Shown here in pieces: positions 47,337 through 55,615 of a stretch of 64,000 bases of DNA. Numbering within the stretch: position 1 is the first letter of the stretch; each line of letters starts with the position of its first letter. Both the position numbers and the translations under genes were made by a program. Under the pieces are notes generated by a model, which saw only the letters and a program-made list of their open reading frames with translations, searched no databases and was not told the DNA's origin. The stretch covers positions 62,001 through 126,000 of the forward strand of contig NZ_RPEN01000154.1 in the NCBI RefSeq assembly GCF_003991405.1. The letters run 5' to 3'. The stretch is from Pseudorhodobacter sp. E13 (GTDB lineage: Bacteria > Pseudomonadota > Alphaproteobacteria > Rhodobacterales > Rhodobacteraceae).

Positions 47337-47471
47337 TCAGAACATATCCGACACCATGTTAGAGGCCGAAGACAGGTCGCGACCGATCCCGTCAACCGTG
47401 CCGCAAGCCGCCAGCGCCGCCAGCAGCAAAAGCGCCATCGCCGGGCGCAGGAATGCTGTTTTGCCTCTCAT
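47337..47471 (-). CDS. Entericidin-like small lipoprotein
   Basis: 44 residues with a signal peptide (FLRPAMALLLLAALAAC) ending in a lipobox cysteine, then GTVDGIGRDLSSASNMV, the pattern of the EcnA/EcnB family. Enterobacterial entericidins are toxin/antidote-type membrane lipoproteins; in alphaproteobacteria single copies are common and their role is uncertain. AGGAAGAG precedes the ATG. It sits 44 bases after the YejA-like gene and may share its transcript. Confidence 0.8.
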   Translation of the reverse strand: MRGKTAFLRPAMALLLLAALAACGTVDGIGRDLSSASNMVSDMF

Positions 47472-47515
47472 CACTGTCTCTTCCTCTTGGCTTACCGGGC
47501 TTTGCGCCGGTTTTA

Positions 47516-49330
47516 TCATTTCTCATACCACCAGACATCCGGTTGAAAGCCCGGCCAATCCCCATAAACTGGGAGAGTTGCAGGGTATTTCAATTCCTTC
47601 ACATGGGCCAGACGCGAATATTTTGAAAACCAGAACGGCACGACATAGCGCCCCGCGGTCAGCACCCGGTCCAGCGCGCGGGTCGCGGCGACAAAATCCT
47701 CTTGGCTGGTCGCGCTGAGCAAGGTGGCGATCAGCGCCTCGGCCGCGGGGGAGTTCATGCCCATCAGGTTGCGGCTGCCCGGTTCAGTCACACCTGCGGC
47801 CCCCCAGTAGAAGGTTTGCTCATTGCCCGGTGACAGCGACATGTTCCGGATCATATGGGTCATGTCGAAATCATAGGCATTGGTGCGTTCGGTCATTTGG
47901 GCGCTGTCGATGGTGGTCAGCGTGGCTGTGATGCCCAAGGGTTTCAGCGCCTCGATATACATATTGGCGATGGTGATCACCTCTGACGCGCCATTGGTCA
48001 GCAAAATCTCGAAGGTAAAGGGTTGGCCTTCGGCGTTTTTCAGCACGCCATCGCTATCGGCGGTCCAGCCTGCCTCCTCAAGCAGTTTCTTGGCGGCGCG
48101 GATGTTGCGGCGGTTGGTGGCCCCATCGGCCACGGGCAGGGCATAGCCTTCGATCGTGCCGGGGGGCAGACCTTCGGCGAAGGGTTGCAGCAGCTCCAGC
48201 TCACGCCCCGTAGCAGGTGCACCCGGTTCCATGCCCAGAACCGAGTTGTGGAAATAAGATTGAATGCGTGGTGCTGTGCCTCCGGTGATCGTGGTGTTGA
48301 TCTGTTCAAAGTTGAACGCAAGGATCAGCGCCTCGCGCACGCGCCAGTCCTTGAACCTGTCGCGGCGGGTGTTCATCACAAAGCCGTCGATGCCCGAGGG
48401 GCGGCTGTGCGGAACCTCCGATTTCACGATGTCACCGGATTGCACGGCGGGGAAATTATACTGCTCCTCCCACTTGGCGGCATTGGTTTCGCGGTAGCTG
48501 GTGATCTCTCCGGCCTTGAAGGCTTCGAATACCACGCCGCCATCACCGAAATAATCGTAGCGCACCTCGTCCAAATTGTGACGGCCCTTGTTGAAGGCCA
48601 GATCCTTGCCCCACCAATCCGGGTTTTTGACAAAAGAGATGAAGCGCCCGGTTTCAAACGGCCCCACCATATAGGGACCAGAGCCGATAGGGGCCTCCAG
48701 CGTGGATTCGGTGAAATCCTTGCCTTCCCATTGCGCTTTTTTCAGCACCGGGCGCAGGCCAAGGATCAGCGGAAGCTCGCGATCCTCGGTGTTGAAGGTG
48801 AATTTGACCGAACGCGGGCCGGTGATTTCGGCGCTGGCGACCTTGGTCCAACTGTTGAGGTAACGCGGATGACCAATGGTGCCGAGGGTCTGAAAGGACC
48901 AAAGCACATCTTCGGCCGTCACCGGGCTGCCATCCGAGAATTTTGCCTCCTCGCGCAGGGTGAATTCCACGAAACTGCGGGCCGCATCCGTCTCCACCGA
49001 TTCGGCCAGAAGCCCATAAAGCGTAAAGGGTTCGTCATAAGACCGGCCCAGCAGGGTTTCCGTCGTCAGCCCCGATTGGCCCCAAGGCGCGCGGCCCTTC
49101 AGGATGAAAGGGTTAAGCGAATCGAAACTGCCCGATTCGCCAAAAACGATGCGCCCGCCTGCCGGTGCATCGGGGTTTGCATAGGGGAGAGACACAAAAT
49201 CAGGTGGAAGTGCGGGTTCGCCATACATAGCTATGGCATGTTTCGGCTCTGCCAGGGCGGGAATCGCTGCCGCGCAGAGCAAAATCCCCGCTGTTGCATG
49301 ACGTAGATTTGCGAAAAATTGATGTTTCAT
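47516..49330 (-). CDS. Periplasmic oligopeptide-binding protein, YejA-like
   Basis: 604 residues of the family 5 solute-binding proteins. Signal peptide about residues 1-25 (ATAGILLCAAAIPALA), then HAIAMYGEPALPPDF and YANPDAPAGGRI, typical of the YejA/microcin C branch. It should bind peptides for an ABC importer, but no permease or ATPase genes (yejB, yejE, yejF) are adjacent, so it is an orphan here. ATG 49330 is favoured because it starts the signal peptide; the frame extends upstream without support. Confidence 0.88.
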   Translation of the reverse strand: MKHQFFANLRHATAGILLCAAAIPALAEPKHAIAMYGEPALPPDFVSLPYANPDAPAGGRIVFGESGSFDSLNPFILKGRAPWGQSGLTTETLLGRSYDEPFTLYGLLAESVETDAARSFVEFTLREEAKFSDGSPVTAEDVLWSFQTLGTIGHPRYLNSWTKVASAEITGPRSVKFTFNTEDRELPLILGLRPVLKKAQWEGKDFTESTLEAPIGSGPYMVGPFETGRFISFVKNPDWWGKDLAFNKGRHNLDEVRYDYFGDGGVVFEAFKAGEITSYRETNAAKWEEQYNFPAVQSGDIVKSEVPHSRPSGIDGFVMNTRRDRFKDWRVREALILAFNFEQINTTITGGTAPRIQSYFHNSVLGMEPGAPATGRELELLQPFAEGLPPGTIEGYALPVADGATNRRNIRAAKKLLEEAGWTADSDGVLKNAEGQPFTFEILLTNGASEVITIANMYIEALKPLGITATLTTIDSAQMTERTNAYDFDMTHMIRNMSLSPGNEQTFYWGAAGVTEPGSRNLMGMNSPAAEALIATLLSATSQEDFVAATRALDRVLTAGRYVVPFWFSKYSRLAHVKELKYPATLPVYGDWPGFQPDVWWYEK

Positions 49331-49408
49331 TCCGGCAACAATCCCAATTACCCAAGGTTTCTTGGCCCAGACACTACGGTTGGTAATGTGGTTTTTCAAA
49401 CTTTTAAC

Positions 49409-49437
49409 TTGGCCCCGGGCAACTTACCGCGTATAAA
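49409..49437 (+). promoter_or_regulatory. Candidate promoter for the sRNA at 49444-49520
   Basis: TTGGCC (49409-49414) and TATAAA (49432-49437) are 17 bases apart on the plus strand, predicting a start near 49444. The -10 box is strong, the -35 box moderate. Confidence 0.45.
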
Positions 49438-49443
49438 GTAGAA

Positions 49444-49520
49444 ACTGCTCGATAGGTTTCTTGCCTGTATGAAACCTGCCTCAATAACTTAACGCCAGCT
49501 TCGCGCTGGCGTTTTTTTTT
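49444..49520 (+). ncRNA. Candidate small RNA, about 77 nt
   Basis: Between the divergent yejA-like gene and bdhA. The predicted RNA has a first hairpin with AGGTTTC/GAAACCT arms and a ten-base loop (49454-49477), a single-stranded TGCCTCAATAACTTA link, and a final terminator hairpin with nine U residues. It has no reading frame with a ribosome site. The form (promoter, one hairpin, linker, terminator) is that of an Hfq-type sRNA, and the genome encodes Hfq. Confidence 0.5.
49492..49520 (+). terminator. Strong rho-independent terminator
   Basis: ACGCCAGC (49492-49499) pairs with GCTGGCGT (49505-49512) across TTCGC and is followed by a run of nine T. No protein gene precedes it on this strand: yejA runs the other way. 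Confidence 0.85.
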
Positions 49521-49630
49521 GCCCGCTTCTCACTCGGCCCTCAGTCATCCTGGTGATTTGTTACGCCAAGCATTTCTTTCCGGCCCCGAGGGTGTATTGA
49601 TTGTGCAACCGCAGAAATCAGGAGCTTATC

Positions 49631-50404
49631 ATGTCGCTTGCAGGAAAAACCGCCATCGTCACCGGGTCCAACTCTGGCATTGGGCTGGGGGTGGCGCATG
49701 AACTGGCGCGCGCGGGCGCCGATGTGGTCATCAACTCTTTCACCGACCGGCCCGAAGATCATGCACTGGCCGCCGAGATTGCAGCGGAACATGGCGTCTC
49801 TGTGCGCTATATCGCTGCGGATATGTCGGATGCAGGTGCCTGCCGCGCGCTGATCACGAAAGCTGGGGCCTGCGATATTCTGGTGAACAATGCGGGCATC
49901 CAATATGTCGCGGGGATTGACGAATTTCCGGTCGACAAGTGGAACGCCATTCTGGCCATCAACCTGAGTTCGGCTTTTCACACCACAGCGGCAGCCTTGC
50001 CTTTGATGCGGGCCAATGGCTGGGGCCGGGTGATCAATGTGGCCTCGGCGCATGGGCTGACGGCCAGCCCCTATAAATCGGCCTATGTCGCGGCAAAACA
50101 CGGGGTGGTGGGCCTGTCCAAGGTGACGGCGCTGGAAACGGCGGGCGAAGGCATCACCTGCAACGCGGTTTGCCCCGGCTATGTGCTGACACCGTTGGTC
50201 GAGGCGCAGATCCCCGATCAGATGAAAAAGCACAACATGGACCGCGACACGGTCATCAAGGAAGTGATGCTGGAACGCCAGCCCAGCCGCCAGTTCGCCA
50301 CCACGGCGCAAATCGGTGGCACGGTGGCCTTTCTGTGTTCGGCGGCGGCGGATCAGATCACCGGGACGACGATTTCGGTGGATGGCGGCTGGACTGCGCT
50401 ATGA
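49631..50404 (+). CDS. bdhA: 3-Hydroxybutyrate dehydrogenase
   Basis: 257-residue short-chain dehydrogenase that oxidises 3-hydroxybutyrate to acetoacetate with NAD during polyhydroxybutyrate use. The cofactor motif is TGSNSGIGLGVAHEL, then NNAGIQYV, and the active site S-Y-K lies in NVASAHGLTASPYKSAYVAA followed by K. QFATTAQIGGTVAFL and the TTISVDGGWTA end fit the bdh branch. AGGAGC precedes the ATG at 49631. Its stop overlaps the next gene by four bases. Confidence 0.93.
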   Translation: MSLAGKTAIVTGSNSGIGLGVAHELARAGADVVINSFTDRPEDHALAAEIAAEHGVSVRYIAADMSDAGACRALITKAGACDILVNNAGIQYVAGIDEFPVDKWNAILAINLSSAFHTTAAALPLMRANGWGRVINVASAHGLTASPYKSAYVAAKHGVVGLSKVTALETAGEGITCNAVCPGYVLTPLVEAQIPDQMKKHNMDRDTVIKEVMLERQPSRQFATTAQIGGTVAFLCSAAADQITGTTISVDGGWTAL

Positions 50405-50736
50405 CCAAGGAAAACCAGACGGAGGCGGGCCGCGAGACGCTGAACATCGACAACATGTTCCTCTGCGGGTCCAGCTTCAGCCGGGTCAGCCTGTCGCGCG
50501 GCACCTTCCGCGATTCGGTGCTGACGGATGCGTTGTTTGATGATGCCAATATGACGGCGGCGCAGTTTGAAAATGTGAACCTTTCGGGGGCCAAGCTGCA
50601 TAACGTGAACCTGTCGGGTGCTGCGATAGATTTCGCCAATCTGCGGGATCTGGCACTGACCAATGTTGATATCACCGGCATGACGATTGACGGCATCTTG
50701 CTGTCGGACCTGCTGGCGCATTGGGATAGCAAGTGA
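50401..50736 (+). CDS. Pentapeptide-repeat protein
   Basis: 111 residues built from A(D/N)LXX-type repeats (DDANMTAAQFENVNLSGAKL and on), predicting a short right-handed beta helix. Its ATGA overlap with bdhA and its GTGA overlap with the patatin gene make the three genes a coupled unit. The function is unknown; it may be a scaffold or granule-associated factor, which is speculation from context. Confidence 0.8.
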   Translation: MTKENQTEAGRETLNIDNMFLCGSSFSRVSLSRGTFRDSVLTDALFDDANMTAAQFENVNLSGAKLHNVNLSGAAIDFANLRDLALTNVDITGMTIDGILLSDLLAHWDSK

Positions 50737-51770
50737 CGCCGGTTCGGGTGAACCTTGCGCTGCAAGGCGGCGGCGCGCATGGGGCCTTTACCTGGGGCGT
50801 GCTGGACCGGCTGCTGGAGGAGGACTGGCTGGAGATTGCCGCGATTTCCGGCACCTCGGCCGGGGCGCTGAATGGGGCGGCGCTGAAATCCGGTTTGGTC
50901 AGTGGCGGGCGCGAAGGGGCGCGGGCCGCGCTGGCGACGCTTTGGGCGGCGGTGGGCCGGGTTGGCGATATGCGGCTCAGCGCGTGGATGCAGCCGGTTC
51001 TGCCTTATGCTGCGGCCCTGACCGATATTTGGGAAACCGCGTTTTCCACCTCGCCGCAAGGCATCGCGGCGCAACTGTTTTCCCCCTATGCCTTGGGCGA
51101 TGCTTGGCAAAACCCCTTGGCCCCGGTGGTCGCGGATTTTGATTTCTCTACCGTCTGCGCCCATGCCGGGCCGCGCCTGTTCATCAATGCCACCAATGTG
51201 CGCAGCGGCAAGATCGGCGTGTTTGAAGGGCAAAAGATCACGCCCGAGGCGATCTTGGCCTCGGGTTGTTTGCCCAACGCGTTTCAAGCGGTCGAGGTGC
51301 CAGACCCGGTGACCGGCAAGATGGAGGCGTGGTGGGATGGCGGCTATTCCGGCAACCCCGCGCTGTTTCCTTTGTATGACAAGGGCTTGCCGGACGATCT
51401 TATCATCGTCGCGATCAACCCGATTTACCGCGACAGCGTGCCCAAAACCCCGCTGGAGATTCAGAACCGCATCAATGAAATCAGCTTCAACGCACCATTG
51501 TTGCGCGATTTGCGGGCGATTGCCTTTGTCCAACGCCTGTTGGCGCAGGGCCGGCTAGAGCCGGGCAGCATGAAGGATATCTCGCTGCATCTGATCGCCG
51601 ATGATCCGCTGATGAATGACCTGTCGGCCAGCAGCAAGCTGTTGCCAACCCCGGCGCTTCTGGCGCGGTTGAAAGCGGCAGGGCGCGCGGCGGCGGATGG
51701 GTTTTTGGCGCAGCATGGCGGCACGCTGGGCAAGCGCGGCACCGTGGACCCGATGGCGCTACTTGACTGA
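50733..51770 (+). CDS. Patatin-like phospholipase
   Basis: 345 residues. The oxyanion loop QGGGAHG (residues 11-17), the nucleophile motif GTSAG with Ser42, and the catalytic Asp in DGGYSGNP form the patatin Ser-Asp dyad. It hydrolyses acyl esters in the cytoplasm. Being co-translated with bdhA suggests it could act on polyhydroxybutyrate or its oligomers rather than on phospholipids; this is an inference. The start is GTG at 50733, within the previous stop. Its 3' end overlaps the converging DUF502 gene by 12 bases. Confidence 0.88.
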   Translation: MTPVRVNLALQGGGAHGAFTWGVLDRLLEEDWLEIAAISGTSAGALNGAALKSGLVSGGREGARAALATLWAAVGRVGDMRLSAWMQPVLPYAAALTDIWETAFSTSPQGIAAQLFSPYALGDAWQNPLAPVVADFDFSTVCAHAGPRLFINATNVRSGKIGVFEGQKITPEAILASGCLPNAFQAVEVPDPVTGKMEAWWDGGYSGNPALFPLYDKGLPDDLIIVAINPIYRDSVPKTPLEIQNRINEISFNAPLLRDLRAIAFVQRLLAQGRLEPGSMKDISLHLIADDPLMNDLSASSKLLPTPALLARLKAAGRAAADGFLAQHGGTLGKRGTVDPMALLD

Positions 51771-52556
51771 TGCGGGGGGCTGGGTGACGGGCACGCCGTC
51801 TTTGTCCTTGCCATTGGGATAGACCAACCCGGCCGAGATGATCAGCTTGGCAGCATCCTCGATCTTCATGTCCAGCATCCGCACATCGGTAGAGGGCACA
51901 AACAGCAAAAAGCCCGAGGTGGGGTTGGGCGTGGTGGGCAGAAACACCGACAGCATTTCGTCATGTTCGGGGAATGTCGCCGCAATTTCACCCTTGGCGG
52001 TGGTCGAGATGAAGCCGATGGCCCAGATCCCCTCTTTCGGGTATTCCACCAGACAGGCTTTTTCAAAATTCTGGTCGGTCTGCGCGAAAACGGTTTCGGC
52101 GATTTGCTTGATGCCGCTGTAGATGGTGCGCACAACCGGGGTGCGATCCACCAGCCGTTCGGCCCAATGCAGGAACGACCGCCCGATCAGCCCGCGCGCG
52201 ATCCAGCCCATGAAAATGGTAAAGACGAGGAAGATGATAACCCCGGTCCCGCGCAGGTTGATGCCGTTTTCCTTGCAAAAGAACGGCGGCTTTGCCGGGT
52301 CCGAAGTCCAGAAGCGCGACAACCCGGTCGGCGTCTCGGTCAATGAGGGGCAGAACCAATAGCCGAACCATTCTGACGGCTGGTATTTTTCGGGGATGAA
52401 GGGCAGCACAAAGCCATCAATCCAGCCCGTCACCGTCCAGATCAGATACAACGTCAGGCCAATCGGCAGCACCACCACCAGCCCGGTCAGGAAACTGGTG
52501 CGCAAGCCCGCGATCAAGCCACGCTTTTTCGGATTGGGTGATTGCTGTTCGGTCAT
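51759..52556 (-). CDS. DUF502 membrane protein
   Basis: 265 residues with two membrane helices (about 20-45 and 90-115) and a cytoplasmic C-terminal domain. FLTGLVVVLPIGLTLYLIW and GGIKQIAETVFA-type (here YSGIKQIAETVFAQ) segments identify the DUF502 family. The function is unknown; homologues in plants (COV1) influence vascular patterning. The start at ATG 52556 fits the family. It overlaps the patatin gene tail to tail. Confidence 0.88.
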   Translation of the reverse strand: MTEQQSPNPKKRGLIAGLRTSFLTGLVVVLPIGLTLYLIWTVTGWIDGFVLPFIPEKYQPSEWFGYWFCPSLTETPTGLSRFWTSDPAKPPFFCKENGINLRGTGVIIFLVFTIFMGWIARGLIGRSFLHWAERLVDRTPVVRTIYSGIKQIAETVFAQTDQNFEKACLVEYPKEGIWAIGFISTTAKGEIAATFPEHDEMLSVFLPTTPNPTSGFLLFVPSTDVRMLDMKIEDAAKLIISAGLVYPNGKDKDGVPVTQPPASVK

Positions 52557-52648
52557 TCCAAGCCTTCTGGCCAAACCCACGGGACGCAGCGCAATTTAAG
52601 CGGCGCCGGGGGCGACTACAATGGGCCAAGGGCGGCTTTTGCCGCCAA

Positions 52649-53566
52649 TCACCGCGCTTTGGCGATTTCTTTTGCGATTTCAGCGCCCAACCGGGCATTG
52701 GCGCGCACAAGGGCAATATTCGCGGTAAGTGAGCGGCCCTCGGTCAAGGCAAAGATCCGGTCCAGCAGGAAAGGCGTCACCGATTTCGCGGCGATGCCTT
52801 GGGCCTCTGCTTCCGTCAGCGCCTGTTCGATCATCGGCAGGATCTGCGGCAGCGGGATTTCATCGGCCAGCGGGATCGGGTTGGCGACCAGCTGACCACC
52901 GCTCAACCCCAACCGCGCGCGCATCACGTGGGCGGCGGCAATCTCGGCCGCGCTGTCAAAGCGAAGAGGCGCCATCAGGCCCGATGAGCGGGCCCAGAAG
53001 GCTGGCATTTCCGATTGGCCAAACGCGATCACGGGAACGCCAAGGGTTTCCAGCACTTCCAGCGTCTTGGGAATGTCCAGAATGGCCTTGGCCCCGGCTG
53101 CCACCACGGTCACAGCGGTTTGCGCAAGTTCTTGCAAATCGGCGGAAATGTCGAAACTGGTTTCGGCACCGCGATGCACGCCGCCAATACCACCGGTGGC
53201 AAACACGTCAATTCCGGCCAGTCTCGCGCCGATCATGGTTGCGGCCACCGTTGTGGCCCCGGTATCGCCCGAGATCAGGCACGCGGCCATATCGGCGCGC
53301 GACAGTTTGCGCGCATCTGGTGTTTTGGCAAGTTTATCAAGCTGTTCCGGCGACAAACCAATGTGGATTTGCCCCCCCATCACGGCAATGGTGGCCGGAA
53401 TGGCACCTGCGTCGCGGATGTCTTGTTCCACGGTCAGGGCCATGTCGCGGTTTTGCGGGAAGGGCATGCCATGGGTGATGATGGTGCTTTCCAAGGCCAC
53501 GACGGGGCGTCCCTCGGACAGGGCCAAGGCAACTTCGGGCAGCAGGCAAAGGGGCGCTTGGGTCAT
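52649..53566 (-). CDS. psuG: Pseudouridine-5'-phosphate glycosidase
   Basis: 305 residues. It splits pseudouridine 5'-phosphate into uracil and ribose 5-phosphate. GRPVVALESTIITHGMPFP at the start, VAATMIGARLAGIDVFATGG in the middle and NPIPLADEIP near the end are the family motifs. It overlaps psuK by four bases in the order psuK-psuG, giving a complete pseudouridine catabolic pair. Confidence 0.95.
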   Translation of the reverse strand: MTQAPLCLLPEVALALSEGRPVVALESTIITHGMPFPQNRDMALTVEQDIRDAGAIPATIAVMGGQIHIGLSPEQLDKLAKTPDARKLSRADMAACLISGDTGATTVAATMIGARLAGIDVFATGGIGGVHRGAETSFDISADLQELAQTAVTVVAAGAKAILDIPKTLEVLETLGVPVIAFGQSEMPAFWARSSGLMAPLRFDSAAEIAAAHVMRARLGLSGGQLVANPIPLADEIPLPQILPMIEQALTEAEAQGIAAKSVTPFLLDRIFALTEGRSLTANIALVRANARLGAEIAKEIAKAR

Positions 53567-54456
53567 GTTCCGATATCTCCTGAAACGTAGTCGGCGGCGG
53601 CGGCGATGGCACGGTGCAGCGCCTCTTGCCGCGGGGCGTTGTTGCGGGTGGCCACGATATGCGCGGCCATGAATGTATCGCCCGCGCCGGTCACACGGGC
53701 CACCATGACCTGCGGCGGGGTGGCGCTGATGACACCCGCGCCGCGCGTGCCTTCGGCGCAGGCCTCGCCGCCATGGGTCACCAGCACCCGCGCAGCCCCC
53801 CGCGCCAGCAAGGCTTCGGCAGCCTCGGGGGCCGAGGCAAAGGCGGCTTTTGCCAAAAGCCCCGCTTCTTCAAGGTTGACATAAAGCGTCGCGCTGGGAT
53901 GGGTCAGCAGCGGCAGCAAGCGTTCGGCCTTGCCGGGGCTCGCCGGGGCCACGCGCAAATCGGCGCGGGCAAACAGCGGCGAGGTGGCGATCTGCGCCAA
54001 AAGCGCCTCTGTCAGGTTGCCATCCAGCGCGATCATGCCGCGATAAGGGGCCTCGGCGCTGCCCAGACGGCCATCGGCCAAGGGGCGCAAAATTTTGTCG
54101 CCCGCCGCTTCCAGCGAATGTGCATCGGCAATCGCCGCAATCAACCCATTCGCCCCTTCCACCGCCATATACACATCGGTGGGCAAATCTTCGGACCGGT
54201 AGAGCGTTTCTGTGATCAGCCCCATATCGGCACAGCGCGCGGCCAGGTCCAGCCCTTCGGCATCCTGCCCGACAGCCGACAGCAGCGCCGGCGTCAGCCC
54301 GAAGCGCCGCAGCGTCATCGCGATGTTCAGCGCCACGCCCCCCGGCAACCGTGTGATGCGCCCCGGCACGTCAGACCCCAGCCGCATCGCGGCGGGCGAG
54401 CGGCCGATCACATCCCACAGGACGGACCCAATGCAAAGAATATCGGCGGTTTTCAT
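53563..54456 (-). CDS. psuK: PfkB-family kinase, probable pseudouridine kinase
   Basis: 297 residues of the ribokinase fold. GSVLWDVIGRSP and GGVALNIAMTLRRFG near the N-terminus bind sugar; VARVTGAGDTFMAAHI near the C-terminus is the PfkB catalytic signature with its Asp base. It phosphorylates pseudouridine, judging from its overlap with psuG. The start is ATG at 54456. Confidence 0.9.
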   Translation of the reverse strand: MKTADILCIGSVLWDVIGRSPAAMRLGSDVPGRITRLPGGVALNIAMTLRRFGLTPALLSAVGQDAEGLDLAARCADMGLITETLYRSEDLPTDVYMAVEGANGLIAAIADAHSLEAAGDKILRPLADGRLGSAEAPYRGMIALDGNLTEALLAQIATSPLFARADLRVAPASPGKAERLLPLLTHPSATLYVNLEEAGLLAKAAFASAPEAAEALLARGAARVLVTHGGEACAEGTRGAGVISATPPQVMVARVTGAGDTFMAAHIVATRNNAPRQEALHRAIAAAADYVSGDIGT

Positions 54457-54541
54457 GGCATGGCTTTTCGCCCAATCCCCGCGCTTGCGCAAGTGGGATG
54501 CTGGGCGCCGGCTAAGCGGCCTTTTCGCCGCGCCGTGTCAC

Positions 54542-54595
54542 AGGTATTTAAGGCCAAGATGAAACGGACCGGGCTTCATCTTGGCCCAAATACCT
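54542..54595. repeat. Mosaic intergenic repeat, copy 5 (two tails as an inverted pair)
   Basis: AGGTATTTAAGGCCAAGATG plus AA (54542-54563) faces TTCATCTTGGCCCAAATACC plus T (54575-54595), making a stem of about twenty pairs with an 11-base loop. Each arm is a copy of the conserved tail of copies 1-3, here without the G6/C6 hairpin. It lies between divergent psuK and rpsB. Confidence 0.7.
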
Positions 54596-54635
54596 AAAAA
54601 ACGGCAGGGCTGGGCCAAAACGCAGGGCAGGGGGC

Positions 54636-54664
54636 TTGTCATCGGCCAAAAGGCGCGGTAAGGG
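54636..54664 (+). promoter_or_regulatory. Candidate rpsB-tsf promoter
   Basis: TTGTCA (54636-54641) and TAAGGG (54659-54664) lie 17 bases apart, predicting a start near 54671 and a leader of about 110 bases before the rpsB ATG. Confidence 0.45.
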
Positions 54665-54670
54665 CAGCGC

Positions 54671-54783
54671 ACTTCACAGGTGGGGCTTGGGCCGTTTCGG
54701 GGAGAAATCCCGAAAGGTCCGCCGGTTGGAACGCAAGTTCTGAAGACGGCCCTGCCGAGGATCAAACCGGAAAAGGATAAGGC
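54671..54783 (+). other. rpsB mRNA leader, possibly structured
   Basis: The untranslated leader has a hairpin TTCGGG/CCCGAA around 54696-54714 and a GAAC/GTTC stem-loop near 54729-54741, then a GGAAAAGGA ribosome site. Ribosomal protein S2 represses its own operon through the leader in E. coli; a similar function here is possible but not shown by any motif I can name. Confidence 0.35.
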
Positions 54784-55542
54784 ATGGCTCTTCCTGAGTT
54801 CACCATGCGTCAGCTGTTGGAAGCTGGCGTTCACTACGGTCACCAGACCGCACGTTGGAACCCGAAGATGGGTGAATACATCTACGGCGACCGCAACGGC
54901 ATTCACATTCTTGACCTGACGCAGACCGTCCCGATGCTGGACCAGGCGCTCAAGGTTGTGCGCGACACGGTTGCCAAGGGTGGCCGCATTCTGTTCGTCG
55001 GCACCAAGCGTCAGGCCCAGAAAGCTGTGGCCGAAGCTGCCGAGAAATCCGCGCAGTTCTACATGAACCACCGCTGGCTTGGCGGCACGCTGACCAACTG
55101 GAAAACCGTTTCCCAGTCGATCCAGCGTCTGAAGCAATTTGACGAGCTGCTGGCCAATGGCGCCGAAGGCTTGACCAAGAAAGAGCGTCTGAACATGGAA
55201 CGCGAGCAGGCGAAGCTTCAGGCTTCCTTGGGCGGCATCCGTGAAATGGGCGGCACCCCGGACCTGATCTTCATCATCGACGTTGGCAAGGAAGACCTTG
55301 CGATCCTCGAAGCCAAAAAGCTGGGCATCCCGGTTGTGGCCGTGGTGGATACCAACTGCTCGCCCAAAGGCGTTGACTATGTGATCCCGGGCAACGATGA
55401 CGCCGCCCGCGCGATTGCACTGTATTGCGATCTGGTATCGCGCGCAGCGCTTGACGGTATGTCGGCCCAGATGGGCGCTGCCGGGATCGACCTTGGCGCT
55501 TTGGAAGAAGCACCTGAGGAAGAAGCCGTCGCCGACGCCTGA
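54784..55542 (+). CDS. rpsB: 30S ribosomal protein S2
   Basis: 252 residues. [22 protein letters not shown] at the start and [21 protein letters not shown] followed by [12 protein letters not shown] are universal S2 signatures. The acidic C-terminal tail is typical. Codon use is more biased to translation-optimal codons than in its neighbours, as expected for a ribosomal gene. It is followed 73 bases later by tsf in the standard order. Confidence 0.98.
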   Translation: MALPEFTMRQLLEAGVHYGHQTARWNPKMGEYIYGDRNGIHILDLTQTVPMLDQALKVVRDTVAKGGRILFVGTKRQAQKAVAEAAEKSAQFYMNHRWLGGTLTNWKTVSQSIQRLKQFDELLANGAEGLTKKERLNMEREQAKLQASLGGIREMGGTPDLIFIIDVGKEDLAILEAKKLGIPVVAVVDTNCSPKGVDYVIPGNDDAARAIALYCDLVSRAALDGMSAQMGAAGIDLGALEEAPEEEAVADA

Positions 55543-55615
55543 GGCCTGTCGTCTTATTGTTACCCGGTGGGGGTAAGCCCCGCCGGGACATCCGCATGAT
55601 ATGAGGAGAAACACC

